A DNA stretch of 64,000 bases from NCBI GenBank assembly GCA_938045545.1, contig CALIBN010000008.1, positions 42,631 to 106,630 on the forward strand, written 5' to 3'. Source of the stretch: an uncultured archaeon (GTDB taxonomy: Archaea; Thermoproteota; EX4484-205; JAAOZP01). The position numbers and the translations under genes are program-made. Shown piece after piece: positions 27,698 to 36,092 of this stretch. Below the pieces are notes generated by a model. The model worked only from the letters and a program-made list of their open reading frames with translations, did no database searches and was not told the origin of the DNA. Each line of letters opens with the position of its first letter. Within the stretch, counting starts at the first letter, position 1.

Positions 27698-27777
27698 TGG
27701 TGAGCATGCAGGTCTTATAAGCTCTGGTTAAAGCAATAAGGTTTATCTTAAGCAGACCGAACCCCACTACAATCACG

Positions 27778-28470
27778 ATGAGGATAAGAGTGCTGTTTGG
27801 AACCATCGACAGCTCGCTGCTCCGCTCTGATGCGGTTATTGCTATAGATGTTTTACGCTCGTCTACAACCATTCTAACAGCCTTGGCAAATGGTGCTGAA
27901 AGCGTTATTCCTGTCGCATCTGTAGATGAAGCTCTAACGGTCGGAAATAGGCTTCAAGCAGTGATTGGCGGGGAGGTGAACAGTGTTAAGCCCCTTATGT
28001 TTCACCTTGGGAACTCTCCGCTTGAATACGTTCGGGATAAGATAGGCGGTAAAAAGGTTGTGCTCTACACGTCGAGTGGAACAAGGCTCTTAAGGTTTCT
28101 GATGGCTGTTTCGAAAAAAGTATTGGTGGGAGCGATTGTCAACGTTTCCACGCTGGCGGAGTACATTGCTGAAGAAGGTTTTGAAAACGTGGCGATCGTC
28201 ACAGCCGGTAAAATCGGCTTACCTGCTCTTGAAGACTCTTATTGTGCAGGGTTGATCGCTAAAAACCTTCCTTGGGAGGAGTGCGATGGAAACGCTGAGA
28301 TCGTGATGAAGATGGCTGAGCTTAACATAGGTGTGGTGAAGAGGTCGCTTCACGCTTTGGAGCTTGTTAAACTAGGCTTGGAAAGGGATGTCGAGTATTC
28401 TCTTAATCCCGACAGCATCAGGATAGTGGCTGGCGCGGATCCTTTCAAGGGATGTATCCAGCTCCTTTAA
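27778..28470 (+). CDS. ComB-like 2-phosphosulfolactate phosphatase
   Basis: 230 residues, family length. Signatures: AIDVLRSSTTILTALANGAE, VIPVASVDEAL, VIGGEVNSVKPLMFHLGNSP (GE and LGNSP motifs), VLYTSSGTRLLRF. ComB removes phosphate from 2-phosphosulfolactate on the route to coenzyme M, but the family is also found in organisms without that pathway, so the substrate is uncertain. TATA-like GGTTTATCTTAAG near 27742-27754. Its last 26 bases overlap the SWIM gene on the other strand. Confidence 0.85.
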   Translation: MRIRVLFGTIDSSLLRSDAVIAIDVLRSSTTILTALANGAESVIPVASVDEALTVGNRLQAVIGGEVNSVKPLMFHLGNSPLEYVRDKIGGKKVVLYTSSGTRLLRFLMAVSKKVLVGAIVNVSTLAEYIAEEGFENVAIVTAGKIGLPALEDSYCAGLIAKNLPWEECDGNAEIVMKMAELNIGVVKRSLHALELVKLGLERDVEYSLNPDSIRIVAGADPFKGCIQLL

Positions 28471-28747
28471 CAACTCCTTTCTTCAACATTTTTCTCTGCT
28501 CCTTATTCTGCTCATACATCCTCACAGCCAGCGAGTGTGAACACATTCTCCTCCTCAAATAGCCTAGGCAGCTGCAGTTATAATTGCCATATGCATCTCT
28601 AGAAACTATGTAAACCCCGTGATCGCCTTTAACCTCGTAGCTTGATTTGTCCAGCTGGCTGATCCTCTTCTCTTTAAGAATTGTCTTCGCCTTCAGCACC
28701 AGTTTCTCGACTCCCGTCGCATCCCTTTTCCCGCTTTCTTCGCCCAT
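28445..28747 (-). CDS. SWIM zinc-finger protein
   Basis: 100 residues. A SWIM-type CxCx(n)CxH cluster, CSCLGYLRRRMCSH (about 59-72), with the preceding strand YIVSRDAYGNYN. SWIM domains bind DNA or proteins and in archaea are found alone and with recombination proteins (Sws1-like); the role here is unknown. Its 3' end overlaps the ComB-like gene in antisense by 26 bases. Confidence 0.85.
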   Translation of the reverse strand: MGEESGKRDATGVEKLVLKAKTILKEKRISQLDKSSYEVKGDHGVYIVSRDAYGNYNCSCLGYLRRRMCSHSLAVRMYEQNKEQRKMLKKGVVKGAGYIP

Positions 28748-28865
28748 CTCTTCAAGACCCTGCCTAAAGAGTCTTATCCCGCGTTTTTAAGATTTCCATG
28801 CCTTTTGACATGCGGGTAACCAGGTTTTGAAAGCCTAAATTACCCTGGGGAGCCAAGCATAATGT

Positions 28866-30158
28866 TTAAGACAGGCTGGTCAGGCCCTCTGGAAACTCCA
28901 GCCCGAAGTCTGAAATCCTCTTCTTAACCATGCTCATTATCTTCTTACCGCTTAGCCTCCTAATGCTCGTGGGCTGCAGTATCCCTATGTCTGTTACAAT
29001 GGCCGTTATGAACCTTGGCGGTGTCACGTCGAAAGCAGGGTTGAAAATCCTAACCTGCTTCCTATCAGGCTCACGCGTCACAATGCTTTCCGAAGGAGGC
29101 CACTCCTCCAGGGCTTTCTCGGAAACCAGCCCCCTGCTCTTCATGTCCTTCGCGATCAGACTATAGGGATACGTTACCTCATCTATGCTCCTCTCTTCAA
29201 TCTCTATATTCCTCCCCTTTTTAACGTCCAGCGATATCGTAGAGTAAGAGGTAGCATAGTAGAAGGGTGACTTGAAATACTTGAAAAGCCGCGCGATGTC
29301 AGCCGAGCCAACCTTATTGGCCACTGAGCCATCTCTAGCCACTCTGTCAGCCCCGAGAATAGCCTTGTTCACCCCTAGCCTTTCGAACGATATTGAAACC
29401 ATATTGTCGGTAATTATTGTCGTAGGAACCCCTACCCTGTTCAGCTCCCACACGGTTAGCCTATATCCCTGGCTCCTTGGCCTCGTCTCCTTAGAGACAA
29501 CCTTAACGTCAACACCGTTCGAGTATGCTTCCTCTATTATGCCTAGAGCATGCCCCATGAGTGTGGAGGAGAGGCTTCCACCGTTGCAGTGCGTCATGAT
29601 CACGTCGCCGTTTCTGACTATCCTTAAGCCGTAACTACGCATATAGTAGTTTAAAGCCATGTCTTGGGCAAGTATGAAGTCCGAGATTTTTCGCAGGGCA
29701 TCAATGGTTTTCTCCAGGCTTCCAGTCTCGTCGTAAAACTTCCTACAATAGTTGTAGGCTAGCATCGTGGCCCAGGCCAACGGGGCTGCGGTGGGCCTCG
29801 CGTAAGCTATTTCCCGAGCCATCTTGCTTAACTCTCCGAGCGGGTCTGAGGCATGCTTAGCCTGCGAGGCGCCTACTAGCAGGGTGTAAGCACCGGCAAC
29901 ACCTATTGCCTGCGACCCTCTTACAACCATGTTTTTTATCGCTTGAACCCCTTCCTTCCAGTCGCCTATTTCCCGTGTGGCGACCTCAAAGGGAAGCTTA
30001 TTCTGATCTAGAAGGATGAGCCTGTTTTTCTCATGGTTATACCAGAGGGTTACCGGGAGGCTTGTCTTCCTGTGTAGCGGGAGGCCAAGCGCAGGATCCT
30101 CCTCAAGCCCAAGCTTGTCTGAAACATGTTTCAAATACTCCAATTTCAGGGTTTTCAA
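28866..30158 (-). CDS. mtnA: 5-methylthioribose-1-phosphate isomerase (MtnA/eIF2B-alpha family)
   Basis: 430 residues, longer than most MtnA (about 350), with extra sequence at the N-terminus. Motifs: RGSQAIGVAGAYTLL, ARPTAAPLAWATMLAY, THCNGGSLSS (catalytic Cys), ETRPRSQGYRLTVWEL, ITDNM, LGADRVARDGSVANKVGS (catalytic Asp) and NPAFDVTP. The C-terminal PFYYATSYSTIS and IEIEERS favour MtnA over ribose-1,5-bisphosphate isomerase. It converts MTR-1-P to MTRu-1-P in methionine salvage; the enzyme supplying MTR-1-P, an MTA phosphorylase, is at 38420. Divergent from the DeoC-like gene across only 44 bases. Confidence 0.85.
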   Translation of the reverse strand: MKTLKLEYLKHVSDKLGLEEDPALGLPLHRKTSLPVTLWYNHEKNRLILLDQNKLPFEVATREIGDWKEGVQAIKNMVVRGSQAIGVAGAYTLLVGASQAKHASDPLGELSKMAREIAYARPTAAPLAWATMLAYNYCRKFYDETGSLEKTIDALRKISDFILAQDMALNYYMRSYGLRIVRNGDVIMTHCNGGSLSSTLMGHALGIIEEAYSNGVDVKVVSKETRPRSQGYRLTVWELNRVGVPTTIITDNMVSISFERLGVNKAILGADRVARDGSVANKVGSADIARLFKYFKSPFYYATSYSTISLDVKKGRNIEIEERSIDEVTYPYSLIAKDMKSRGLVSEKALEEWPPSESIVTREPDRKQVRIFNPAFDVTPPRFITAIVTDIGILQPTSIRRLSGKKIMSMVKKRISDFGLEFPEGLTSLS

Positions 30159-30202
30159 ATGTTCCGGAAGTTTTTATCTTTATCCCTCACTAAGCATCAC
30201 GT
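30159..30202. promoter_or_regulatory. Short divergent promoter region
   Basis: 44 bases between two divergent start codons. GTTTTTATCTTTAT (about 30170-30183) reads as a TATA-like element for the plus-strand gene and, in reverse (ATAAAGATAAAAAC), for the minus-strand one. The two promoters must overlap, so the genes may compete or be controlled together. Confidence 0.4.
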
Positions 30203-30904
30203 ATGAGGCGCGACGCTGGAAGGCAGGGAGCCGGGGTCTTCAAGTCTGCCGAGATGATAGTTGCCTCAGGAGTGAGGCCTGGTGTTAAGCTGAGCGACAT
30301 ATACGAGGTTTGCACGGAGGCCTTGAAACACGGTATTAGGGATGTCTGCATACCCAGCGTATACCTGGGGGAGGCTGCAACCGTCCTTGAGAATACTGGT
30401 CTAAAGTTGTCTACAATGATATCTTTCCCAACCGGTTTGGCGCCTGTCGAGCTGAAAATGATGGAGGTCAGGCTCGCCTCTGAGCATGGTGCTGAAGAAG
30501 TCTACTTCTACCCGAATTTGGGGAACTATCTGGACAGTAGGGTCGTAGAGTTCGAATCGGAGCTCTCCAGAATGGTGGAGGGCTCTCAGCTACTCGGCTT
30601 GAAAAACGTTAAACCGGTCGTCGAGATAGACCTGGTTTCAGAGAAGCAGTTGAGAGAGCTCACCAGTATTTTCGAAACATCTGGTTTCGACACGGTGGTT
30701 TTCTCAACAGGCTTCGGCTTGAGGAACGTGAGTCTTAAAGAGCTGAGGATTCTCAGCACTGTCGAACAGGATGTTATGGTTGAGGCTCACTGCAGGCTGG
30801 GTTCCATACGGGATTTGCGTAACCTGTTTGAAAACGGGGTTCGTAAAGTATGCACGGTGGACTACAGGGTCGTTTTGGAAGAAGGTTCTGAAAAAACGGC
30901 TTGA
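30203..30904 (+). CDS. DeoC-family aldolase homologue without the catalytic lysines
   Basis: 233 residues with the DeoC barrel: SDIYEVCTEALKHGIRDVCI, STMISFPTGLAPVELKMMEV, EIDLVSEKQLRELTSIFETS, and FDTVVFSTGFG followed by VEAHCRLGSIRDLRNLFENG. In deoxyribose-phosphate aldolase the Schiff-base lysine lies in 'KTSTGF' and the second lysine in 'KASGGIR'. Here these are V-F-STGF and E-A-HCRLGSIR: both lysines are absent. It may catalyse a different reaction or be regulatory. It overlaps the dehydrogenase gene start, so the two are coupled. Confidence 0.7.
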   Translation: MRRDAGRQGAGVFKSAEMIVASGVRPGVKLSDIYEVCTEALKHGIRDVCIPSVYLGEAATVLENTGLKLSTMISFPTGLAPVELKMMEVRLASEHGAEEVYFYPNLGNYLDSRVVEFESELSRMVEGSQLLGLKNVKPVVEIDLVSEKQLRELTSIFETSGFDTVVFSTGFGLRNVSLKELRILSTVEQDVMVEAHCRLGSIRDLRNLFENGVRKVCTVDYRVVLEEGSEKTA

Positions 30905-32130
30905 AGAGTAGTCTGGCGGAAAAACATATATCCGGACCCCTAGTGGTCAACATAGCTTTGTCACCGTACAGGGTTGCTTTAATGCCTGGCGATGGGATTG
31001 GGCCCGAGGTGGTGAGGGAGGCTGTTAAAGTGGGAGGAGGCCTACTTGAAGCCATGGGTATTCCGATGTTTTTCGAGGAGTTTCCCAATGGCGCTAACCA
31101 TTACCTTAAAACCGGTGAAACACTTTCAGACTATACTTTGAATAGGCTGAAGGGTTTCGACGCGATTTTCTTCGGGGCCGTCGGGGACCCTAGGGTTAAA
31201 CCGGGGGTTCTCGAGAAAGGTATTCTCCTAAGGATGCGCTTCTCGCTGGATCTTTACGTTAACCTCCGGCCAGTCCGGCTTCTTAAAGGTGTTTCAACAC
31301 CTTTGAAAATACCTGAGAATAGTAGTGTCGACTTCATAGTCATACGTGAAAACACTGAGGATTTCTACGTAGACATGGGTGGAAGGGTATGTGAAGGATG
31401 TTCGAGCGTCTTCGAATACACGGTTGAAACCGGCGGGGCTAGGGGGAGCAGGTACAGGGTTGAGGTTGAAAGCAAGCACGGCGAGGCTTTTCAAATAGGT
31501 GTGATATCGGCTAAGGGCGCTGAAAGAATAGTGAGATATGGTTTCGAATACGCTGTTAGAAAAGGCTTGAAACTCTTAACCTTCGTCGACAAGGCTAACG
31601 TGCTTACTGAAGCATATGGTCTATGGAGGGAGGTTGCTGAGAAAGTAGGCGAAGAGTATGCTGACAGGGTTAGGATAGAATTCATGTATGTCGACGCTGC
31701 GGCGCTCCACATGGTTTTAAACCCTTGGCGTTTCAAGATAATCGTTGCACCGAACATGTTCGGAGACATTTTAACGGACTTGGGGGCTGCGATCCAGGGC
31801 GGCCTCGGTTTCGCGCCGAGTGGAAACATTAATCCCGAGGGCGTTTCAATGTTTGAGCCTGTTCATGGAAGTGCTCCCGACAAGGCTGGCATGAACATAG
31901 CTAACCCTGTTGCGGCAATACTCTCGTTCTCCCTCATGCTTGAACACTTGTGGAGCAGAAGCGGGGATAAGCGTCTGCTAGAGGCCTCTAGGATAATTGA
32001 GAATGCTGTGGAGAATGTTTTGGCAAGCGGCAGGTGCAGGACTCCGGACATGGGTGGAGACTCTAAGACGAGCGAAATGGGAGACGCGGTTCTAGAGGAA
32101 TCCAAACGCTTATTGTCAGATGCGGGATGA
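30901..32130 (+). CDS. Isopropylmalate/isocitrate/tartrate dehydrogenase family enzyme
   Basis: 409 residues from a TTG overlapping the previous stop; the family normally begins about 22 residues later (YRVALMPGDGIGPEVV), so a GTG at 30943 is also possible. Motifs: IRENTEDFYVDMGGRV (substrate Arg), FVDKANVL (Lys), FMYVDAAALHMVLNPWRFKI and APNMFGDILTDLGAAIQGGL (metal Asp), MFEPVHGSAPDKAGMNIANP (NAD binding). The last motif and overall spacing resemble D-malate/tartrate dehydrogenases as well as isopropylmalate dehydrogenase; substrate not decided. It overlaps the Orc1/Cdc6-like gene by 4 bases. Confidence 0.8.
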   Translation: MKSSLAEKHISGPLVVNIALSPYRVALMPGDGIGPEVVREAVKVGGGLLEAMGIPMFFEEFPNGANHYLKTGETLSDYTLNRLKGFDAIFFGAVGDPRVKPGVLEKGILLRMRFSLDLYVNLRPVRLLKGVSTPLKIPENSSVDFIVIRENTEDFYVDMGGRVCEGCSSVFEYTVETGGARGSRYRVEVESKHGEAFQIGVISAKGAERIVRYGFEYAVRKGLKLLTFVDKANVLTEAYGLWREVAEKVGEEYADRVRIEFMYVDAAALHMVLNPWRFKIIVAPNMFGDILTDLGAAIQGGLGFAPSGNINPEGVSMFEPVHGSAPDKAGMNIANPVAAILSFSLMLEHLWSRSGDKRLLEASRIIENAVENVLASGRCRTPDMGGDSKTSEMGDAVLEESKRLLSDAG

Positions 32131-33242
32131 AGAGCCTAGTATTCAAGAAGGATGGGCTTCACAGGCTTAGTGCAAGCTACATTCCTGAAAGAATTCCCAA
32201 TAGGGAGGCACACCAGCTTGAGATATTCAACACTGTAATAGGCTTCCTAGAAGGCAGGCTCCCACTGAAAGCCATGGTTGTAAACGGTCCAAGTGGCTCG
32301 GGTAAAACCGTCACTGTGAAGAAGGCTTCTGAACAGGTTTTAAAATACTGCAGCCAGAGGAGTATTAAGCTTGAATACAGGCATTTAAACACTAGGTTTG
32401 CTTCCTCAGACTTCACTCTTGCACAGATGATTGCGCTCAGCCTAATGCCCAACATACCTGGCAGGGGATACAGTAGCAAGGAGCTCCTGTTCACAGTCTT
32501 CGACTATCTTGAAAAATCAGGCAGTAGCTTCCTGCTCGTCCTGGATGATTTCGACAGTTTCCTTAGCGGTGTTAGAAGCAGGTTTTTCACTGATCTTTTA
32601 AAGATTTCAGAGGAGTATGAGGACAGGGTTAAGTTAATCCTGATACTCATCGGGATAGAGGATGTTTCCCTTAAGGTTAAAGACTCTTGGGCAACCTCCT
32701 TCTTCTGGAAGATAGGCAGGAGCTTCAAACCATACAGTGCTGAAGAAATATCGGTCATACTTAAGGATAGGGTGGAGCTCTCTTTCAACGAAAACAGTGT
32801 CGACGATTCCCTCGTATACTTTATAGGTAGGCTGACTGAAAGATTCGGGTACGGTTCAGCAAGGTATGGCATTGAGCTCCTACTTGCAAGCGGGCTTAAC
32901 GCGAGCTACGAGGGGTCTTCCAGAGTGGTTCCCGAACATGTGAGAGAGGCCCAGTTCAGAATTGAAAGCATTATTACTCCGGAGGATTTGAAAACGGTTT
33001 TCTCTCAGGATCCTGAAATACACAGGCTTGTCGAGAGGCTTCTACGCGTTTTCGAGTCTTGCGAGGAGCCTTTCATAGGCTTCAAGACACTTGAGGAGTA
33101 TGGTGTTCGAACGAGGGATAGCAGTGTTGTTGATAAGCTTAAGAGGCTGCACTTAGAGGGGCTGCTGGACTATAACCCGTCTCGGAGAGAGGTTGCACTG
33201 ATAGGGATGCCCCTCCGTCTTCTTCAACAGGCTTTCGACTAG
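32127..33242 (+). CDS. Orc1/Cdc6-family AAA+ ATPase, divergent
   Basis: 371 residues. Walker A GPSGSGKT (54-61), Walker B LVLDDFD (137-143; the common DE is DD here), a sensor-type stretch (LILILIGIEDVSLKVKDSW), AAA+ lid, and a C-terminal winged helix (about 290-371). Typical Orc1/Cdc6 recognises origins and loads MCM. This copy sits last in a metabolic operon (ATGA overlap with the dehydrogenase gene), not next to an evident origin, so it may be a paralogue with another role. Its last 104 bases overlap the DedA-like gene on the other strand. Confidence 0.75.
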   Translation: MKSLVFKKDGLHRLSASYIPERIPNREAHQLEIFNTVIGFLEGRLPLKAMVVNGPSGSGKTVTVKKASEQVLKYCSQRSIKLEYRHLNTRFASSDFTLAQMIALSLMPNIPGRGYSSKELLFTVFDYLEKSGSSFLLVLDDFDSFLSGVRSRFFTDLLKISEEYEDRVKLILILIGIEDVSLKVKDSWATSFFWKIGRSFKPYSAEEISVILKDRVELSFNENSVDDSLVYFIGRLTERFGYGSARYGIELLLASGLNASYEGSSRVVPEHVREAQFRIESIITPEDLKTVFSQDPEIHRLVERLLRVFESCEEPFIGFKTLEEYGVRTRDSSVVDKLKRLHLEGLLDYNPSRREVALIGMPLRLLQQAFD

Positions 33243-33879
33243 TCTTCTTCCTGCGGGAAACCAGTATTAGTAACACTACTGCTATAAACGTCGCGAGGAG
33301 CAGGTAGTTCAGCAGAGTAACATTCCCCTCGCTGATGCTTGTTCCAACCTTCTCACCCATATAGCTGTAGAAGAGGGCTCTTGGAACCGTCCCTAAGAAG
33401 GTTGCGACGGTGAACGATGCTAAGGCTATTCCAGTCGCCCCAGCGAAGTAGGATACGGCGTCGAAGGAAATCCAGGGTATGAATCTGGCCGCGAAAATTA
33501 TTTTATACCCGTGCTTTACGAAAAGATTCTCCACTTTCTCCAGCTGTTCCCCGTTCACCAGCCTTTCAACCAGAGGTCTTCCAAACTTTAAGCCTATCGC
33601 ATAGTTTATCAGGGCGCCGCTCATCAGGCCGAGTGTCCCCGCTGCTGAGGAGGCTTCGAAGCCGAAAGCAGAGCCACCCATAATCAGCACTGCTTCAGCG
33701 GGTATAACTGCTATAATCGATTGGATAACCATGAGCAGGTAGAAGCCGAGCAATCCTCCTTTCAGCATTGCCTCCTGAAGCTGGTTGAAATACTCGGAGA
33801 AAACCCTGGGGGCAACGTTAACCATGATGATCGCTATAACCAGGATTATTGAAAGCAGCAGCTTAACGTCCAGCTTCAA
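33139..33879 (-). CDS. TVP38/TMEM64 (DedA-superfamily) membrane protein
   Basis: 246 residues, five or six membrane helices. The VTT-domain pattern is visible: VIPAEAVLIMGGSAFGF, LGLMSGALINYAIGLKFGRP, and FAARFIPWISFDAVSYFAGATG (the conserved R-x-x-P region), then TFLGTVPRALFYSYMGEKVG. Such proteins act as lipid scramblases or transporters. The polar C-terminal tail (about 35 residues) is encoded in the stretch overlapping the orc1/cdc6-like gene in antisense. Confidence 0.82.
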   Translation of the reverse strand: MKLDVKLLLSIILVIAIIMVNVAPRVFSEYFNQLQEAMLKGGLLGFYLLMVIQSIIAVIPAEAVLIMGGSAFGFEASSAAGTLGLMSGALINYAIGLKFGRPLVERLVNGEQLEKVENLFVKHGYKIIFAARFIPWISFDAVSYFAGATGIALASFTVATFLGTVPRALFYSYMGEKVGTSISEGNVTLLNYLLLATFIAVVLLILVSRRKKTSRKPVEEDGGASLSVQPLSETGYSPAAPLSAAS

Positions 33880-33997
33880 CTCCAGGCCTCCCTAGCCTTC
33901 TGCACAGAGCCCTTATTAATGCTTAGCCGGCGAGGAAACCTTTAAAAAACTTTCTTAAGGAAGACGCTTATTCCCAAGAGGCAGAGGAGGATAACGG

Positions 33998-35128
33998 TTG
34001 AAGCCTGAAGCGTGTTCAAACAGCATTTCGATGCTTGACGATGTTGAAGCAATCAGGATGGTCGACAAGGGAAACATGGGGATGATGATATCCTCGTTCC
34101 CAAGGCTGTTGAAAGAGGCGGTGACACTATCCCGGGGCCTGGCTCTCCCCGGGGACTACAGGAACGTCAAGGAGATTGTTGTGTGCGGAATGGGCGGTTC
34201 AGCCATAGGCGGGGATCTTTTCAAAGACCTTTCTCAAAATAACATCCCTTTAAGCGTCTCCATAATCAGGGACTACGACCTGCCTCGGCACGTGGATGAG
34301 AACAGCCTGGTGGTAGCGGTAAGCTACTCCGGAAACACTGAGGAAACCCTGGAGGCTTTCAAGCAGGCTTACGAGAAGGGTTCACGCATTGTTGCAATCG
34401 CCTCCAACGGTCTGCTGGAGAAGTCTTGCTTCAAGCTTAGAATACCGTTCCTAAGGGTTCCATCGGGGTACACGCCTAGGTCAGCTCTCCCCCTGCTCTT
34501 CATACCTTTGTTGAAGGTGGCTGAGGAAATAGGTTTTCCACTTGTGGGCGAGGGTGAGCTGGCTGAAGCCCAAAGGCTGGTTGAAGAGTATAATAATAAG
34601 CTTACCCCGGAGAACCCTTTAAGCCGGAACCCTGCTAAACAGCTGGCTGCCAGGCTACATGGGAAACTCCCCATCATATACTCCATGGGCCACTTGAAGT
34701 CTGTAGCCCTGCGGTTTAAGGATCAGATTAATGAGAACGCTAAGATGAGGGCTATGTGCGACCAGCTTCCGGAGGCAAACCACAACGAGGTTGAAGCATG
34801 GGAGAAGATTGATTTCAAGGAGCTTCTCCATGTTGTCTTCATCGACAGCCGTTTCAAAAACCCTTATCTTGCTGAAAGCTTCAACCAGCTTGTTTCAACG
34901 ATTGAACGAGAGGGTGTTGGGTTAAGCATGGTTAAACCGCTGGGCGAAACGATGCTTGAGGAAATGCTTTCAGCAATAATCATGGGGGACTGGGTGAGCT
35001 ACTATCTTGCAATACTCCGGGGGATTGACCCTGCCCCCGTCAGGCTGATAACCGAGCTGAAGAGGAAGCACGATGAGAAAATGAGGTATTCTGAAAAGTT
35101 TGAAGAATGGCTGTTCAAGTCTGGCTGA
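33998..35128 (+). CDS. Bifunctional phosphoglucose/phosphomannose isomerase
   Basis: 376 residues. TTG start at 33998 is supported by a GAGGAGGAT ribosome-binding site six bases upstream; an in-frame ATG at 34031 is the alternative. SIS domains: CGMGGSAIGGDLF, VVAVSYSGNTEETLEAFKQA, GYTPRSALPLLF, PEANHNEVEAWE (catalytic Glu-His region) and KHDEKMRYSEKFEEW at the end. It interconverts fructose-6-P with glucose-6-P and mannose-6-P, the archaeal solution for glycolysis and mannose-linked glycan supply. Confidence 0.9.
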   Translation: MKPEACSNSISMLDDVEAIRMVDKGNMGMMISSFPRLLKEAVTLSRGLALPGDYRNVKEIVVCGMGGSAIGGDLFKDLSQNNIPLSVSIIRDYDLPRHVDENSLVVAVSYSGNTEETLEAFKQAYEKGSRIVAIASNGLLEKSCFKLRIPFLRVPSGYTPRSALPLLFIPLLKVAEEIGFPLVGEGELAEAQRLVEEYNNKLTPENPLSRNPAKQLAARLHGKLPIIYSMGHLKSVALRFKDQINENAKMRAMCDQLPEANHNEVEAWEKIDFKELLHVVFIDSRFKNPYLAESFNQLVSTIEREGVGLSMVKPLGETMLEEMLSAIIMGDWVSYYLAILRGIDPAPVRLITELKRKHDEKMRYSEKFEEWLFKSG

Positions 35129-35138
35129 GGGATGAGGC

Positions 35139-35894
35139 CTAGAGATACTTTTTAATACCGTTCTTCTCCAAGCTTCTCTCGCTTGCAAGTATCTTCGTCA
35201 AATCGAGCATACTGATCCTCCTAAACTCAATCCTGTTTCTCCTAAGCATTCTCTCAGCCTTCTCCGTCACGCCTGGGGCTAAGAGCACGATCCTGACGCC
35301 TGGGCCAATGCCTCCAGCATATCTTGTCAACTGTCTAACAGCCTCCAACCCCGCCCTGTCCTTCTTTATTTCCACTATTGTTCTACGGTTGTTCGCGTCA
35401 ACCCCAACGATGTCAACAACCCCGGTTTTCTCCCTTGCTTCCGCAGATGTTACTCTAAACCCTTCCTCCACAAGCTCAGGGTGCGTGCGGAGAATTTCAG
35501 AAATCTCCTTCTCGCTCAAGTACATTTGGAATCCCCCCTTATCCTCGAGCCTTCCTGAGAAAATACTTCTCACTTTGTGTATTTTCACTACGACTTTCTC
35601 TGGCTTCCTCACCCTTTTAACGGTGAGGACAATATGATCCCCTTTGACGGTAACCCCAACGTAATTCGGGGGAGGCTGCCAGTTAACGGGCTCAAGCCCG
35701 CGAGGCCTGTGGATCAGGAAGGAAGTGTCCTCCTTGATAATTAGGAGTCTCTCACCATTCTCCAGGGATGATCTTGCTCTTCCAACGTAGTCCGCCTCAC
35801 ACAGGCAGACTAGCGCGATGAACTCCTTAGTGCTAACCGCCTTCTTAAGCTGTTCCGCCACCTCCTCCAAGTCGAGTTTAACCATCAGCCTCAT
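35139..35894 (-). CDS. nucS: Endonuclease NucS (EndoMS)
   Basis: 251 residues. N-terminal DNA-binding beta domain, then a RecB-like nuclease: GVVDIVGVDANNRRTIVEIK (Asp, Glu and Lys of the PD-(D/E)XK core), AVRQLTRYAGGI. NucS/EndoMS cuts both strands at mismatches and provides a MutS-independent mismatch repair route in many archaea; activity depends on PCNA. A TATA-like AGAAATAAATGC (about 35911-35922) lies upstream of the ATG. Convergent with the PGI/PMI gene (10-base gap). Confidence 0.92.
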   Translation of the reverse strand: MRLMVKLDLEEVAEQLKKAVSTKEFIALVCLCEADYVGRARSSLENGERLLIIKEDTSFLIHRPRGLEPVNWQPPPNYVGVTVKGDHIVLTVKRVRKPEKVVVKIHKVRSIFSGRLEDKGGFQMYLSEKEISEILRTHPELVEEGFRVTSAEAREKTGVVDIVGVDANNRRTIVEIKKDRAGLEAVRQLTRYAGGIGPGVRIVLLAPGVTEKAERMLRRNRIEFRRISMLDLTKILASERSLEKNGIKKYL

Positions 35895-36000
35895 AAGCGG
35901 CTGACAGCATTTATTTCTTTTTTCAACATTCTGTCGCTGTTCGAATCAAGGTTTTAAACTGTTTCGCAAAGTTTATGTACGAATGCTTTTTAACCGTTTC

Positions 36001-36034
36001 GTTTCACGAGAATTGACGGTGAAACTTAATAAAC
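36001..36034 (+). promoter_or_regulatory. Inverted repeat and TATA box before the CDC48 gene
   Basis: GTTTCAC (36001-36007) and GTGAAAC (36019-36025) form a 7-bp inverted repeat with an 11-base spacer. It directly abuts the TATA-like CTTAATAAAC (36025-36034). A repressor bound here would block TBP/TFB. A strong GGAGGGGA ribosome-binding site lies 10 bases before the TTG start at 36093. Confidence 0.5.
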
Positions 36035-36092
36035 CCCCTCTTGGAAAATCTTTTTGGTTGAAAACTGTGGATAGGAGGGGAGATGCTGAGCG

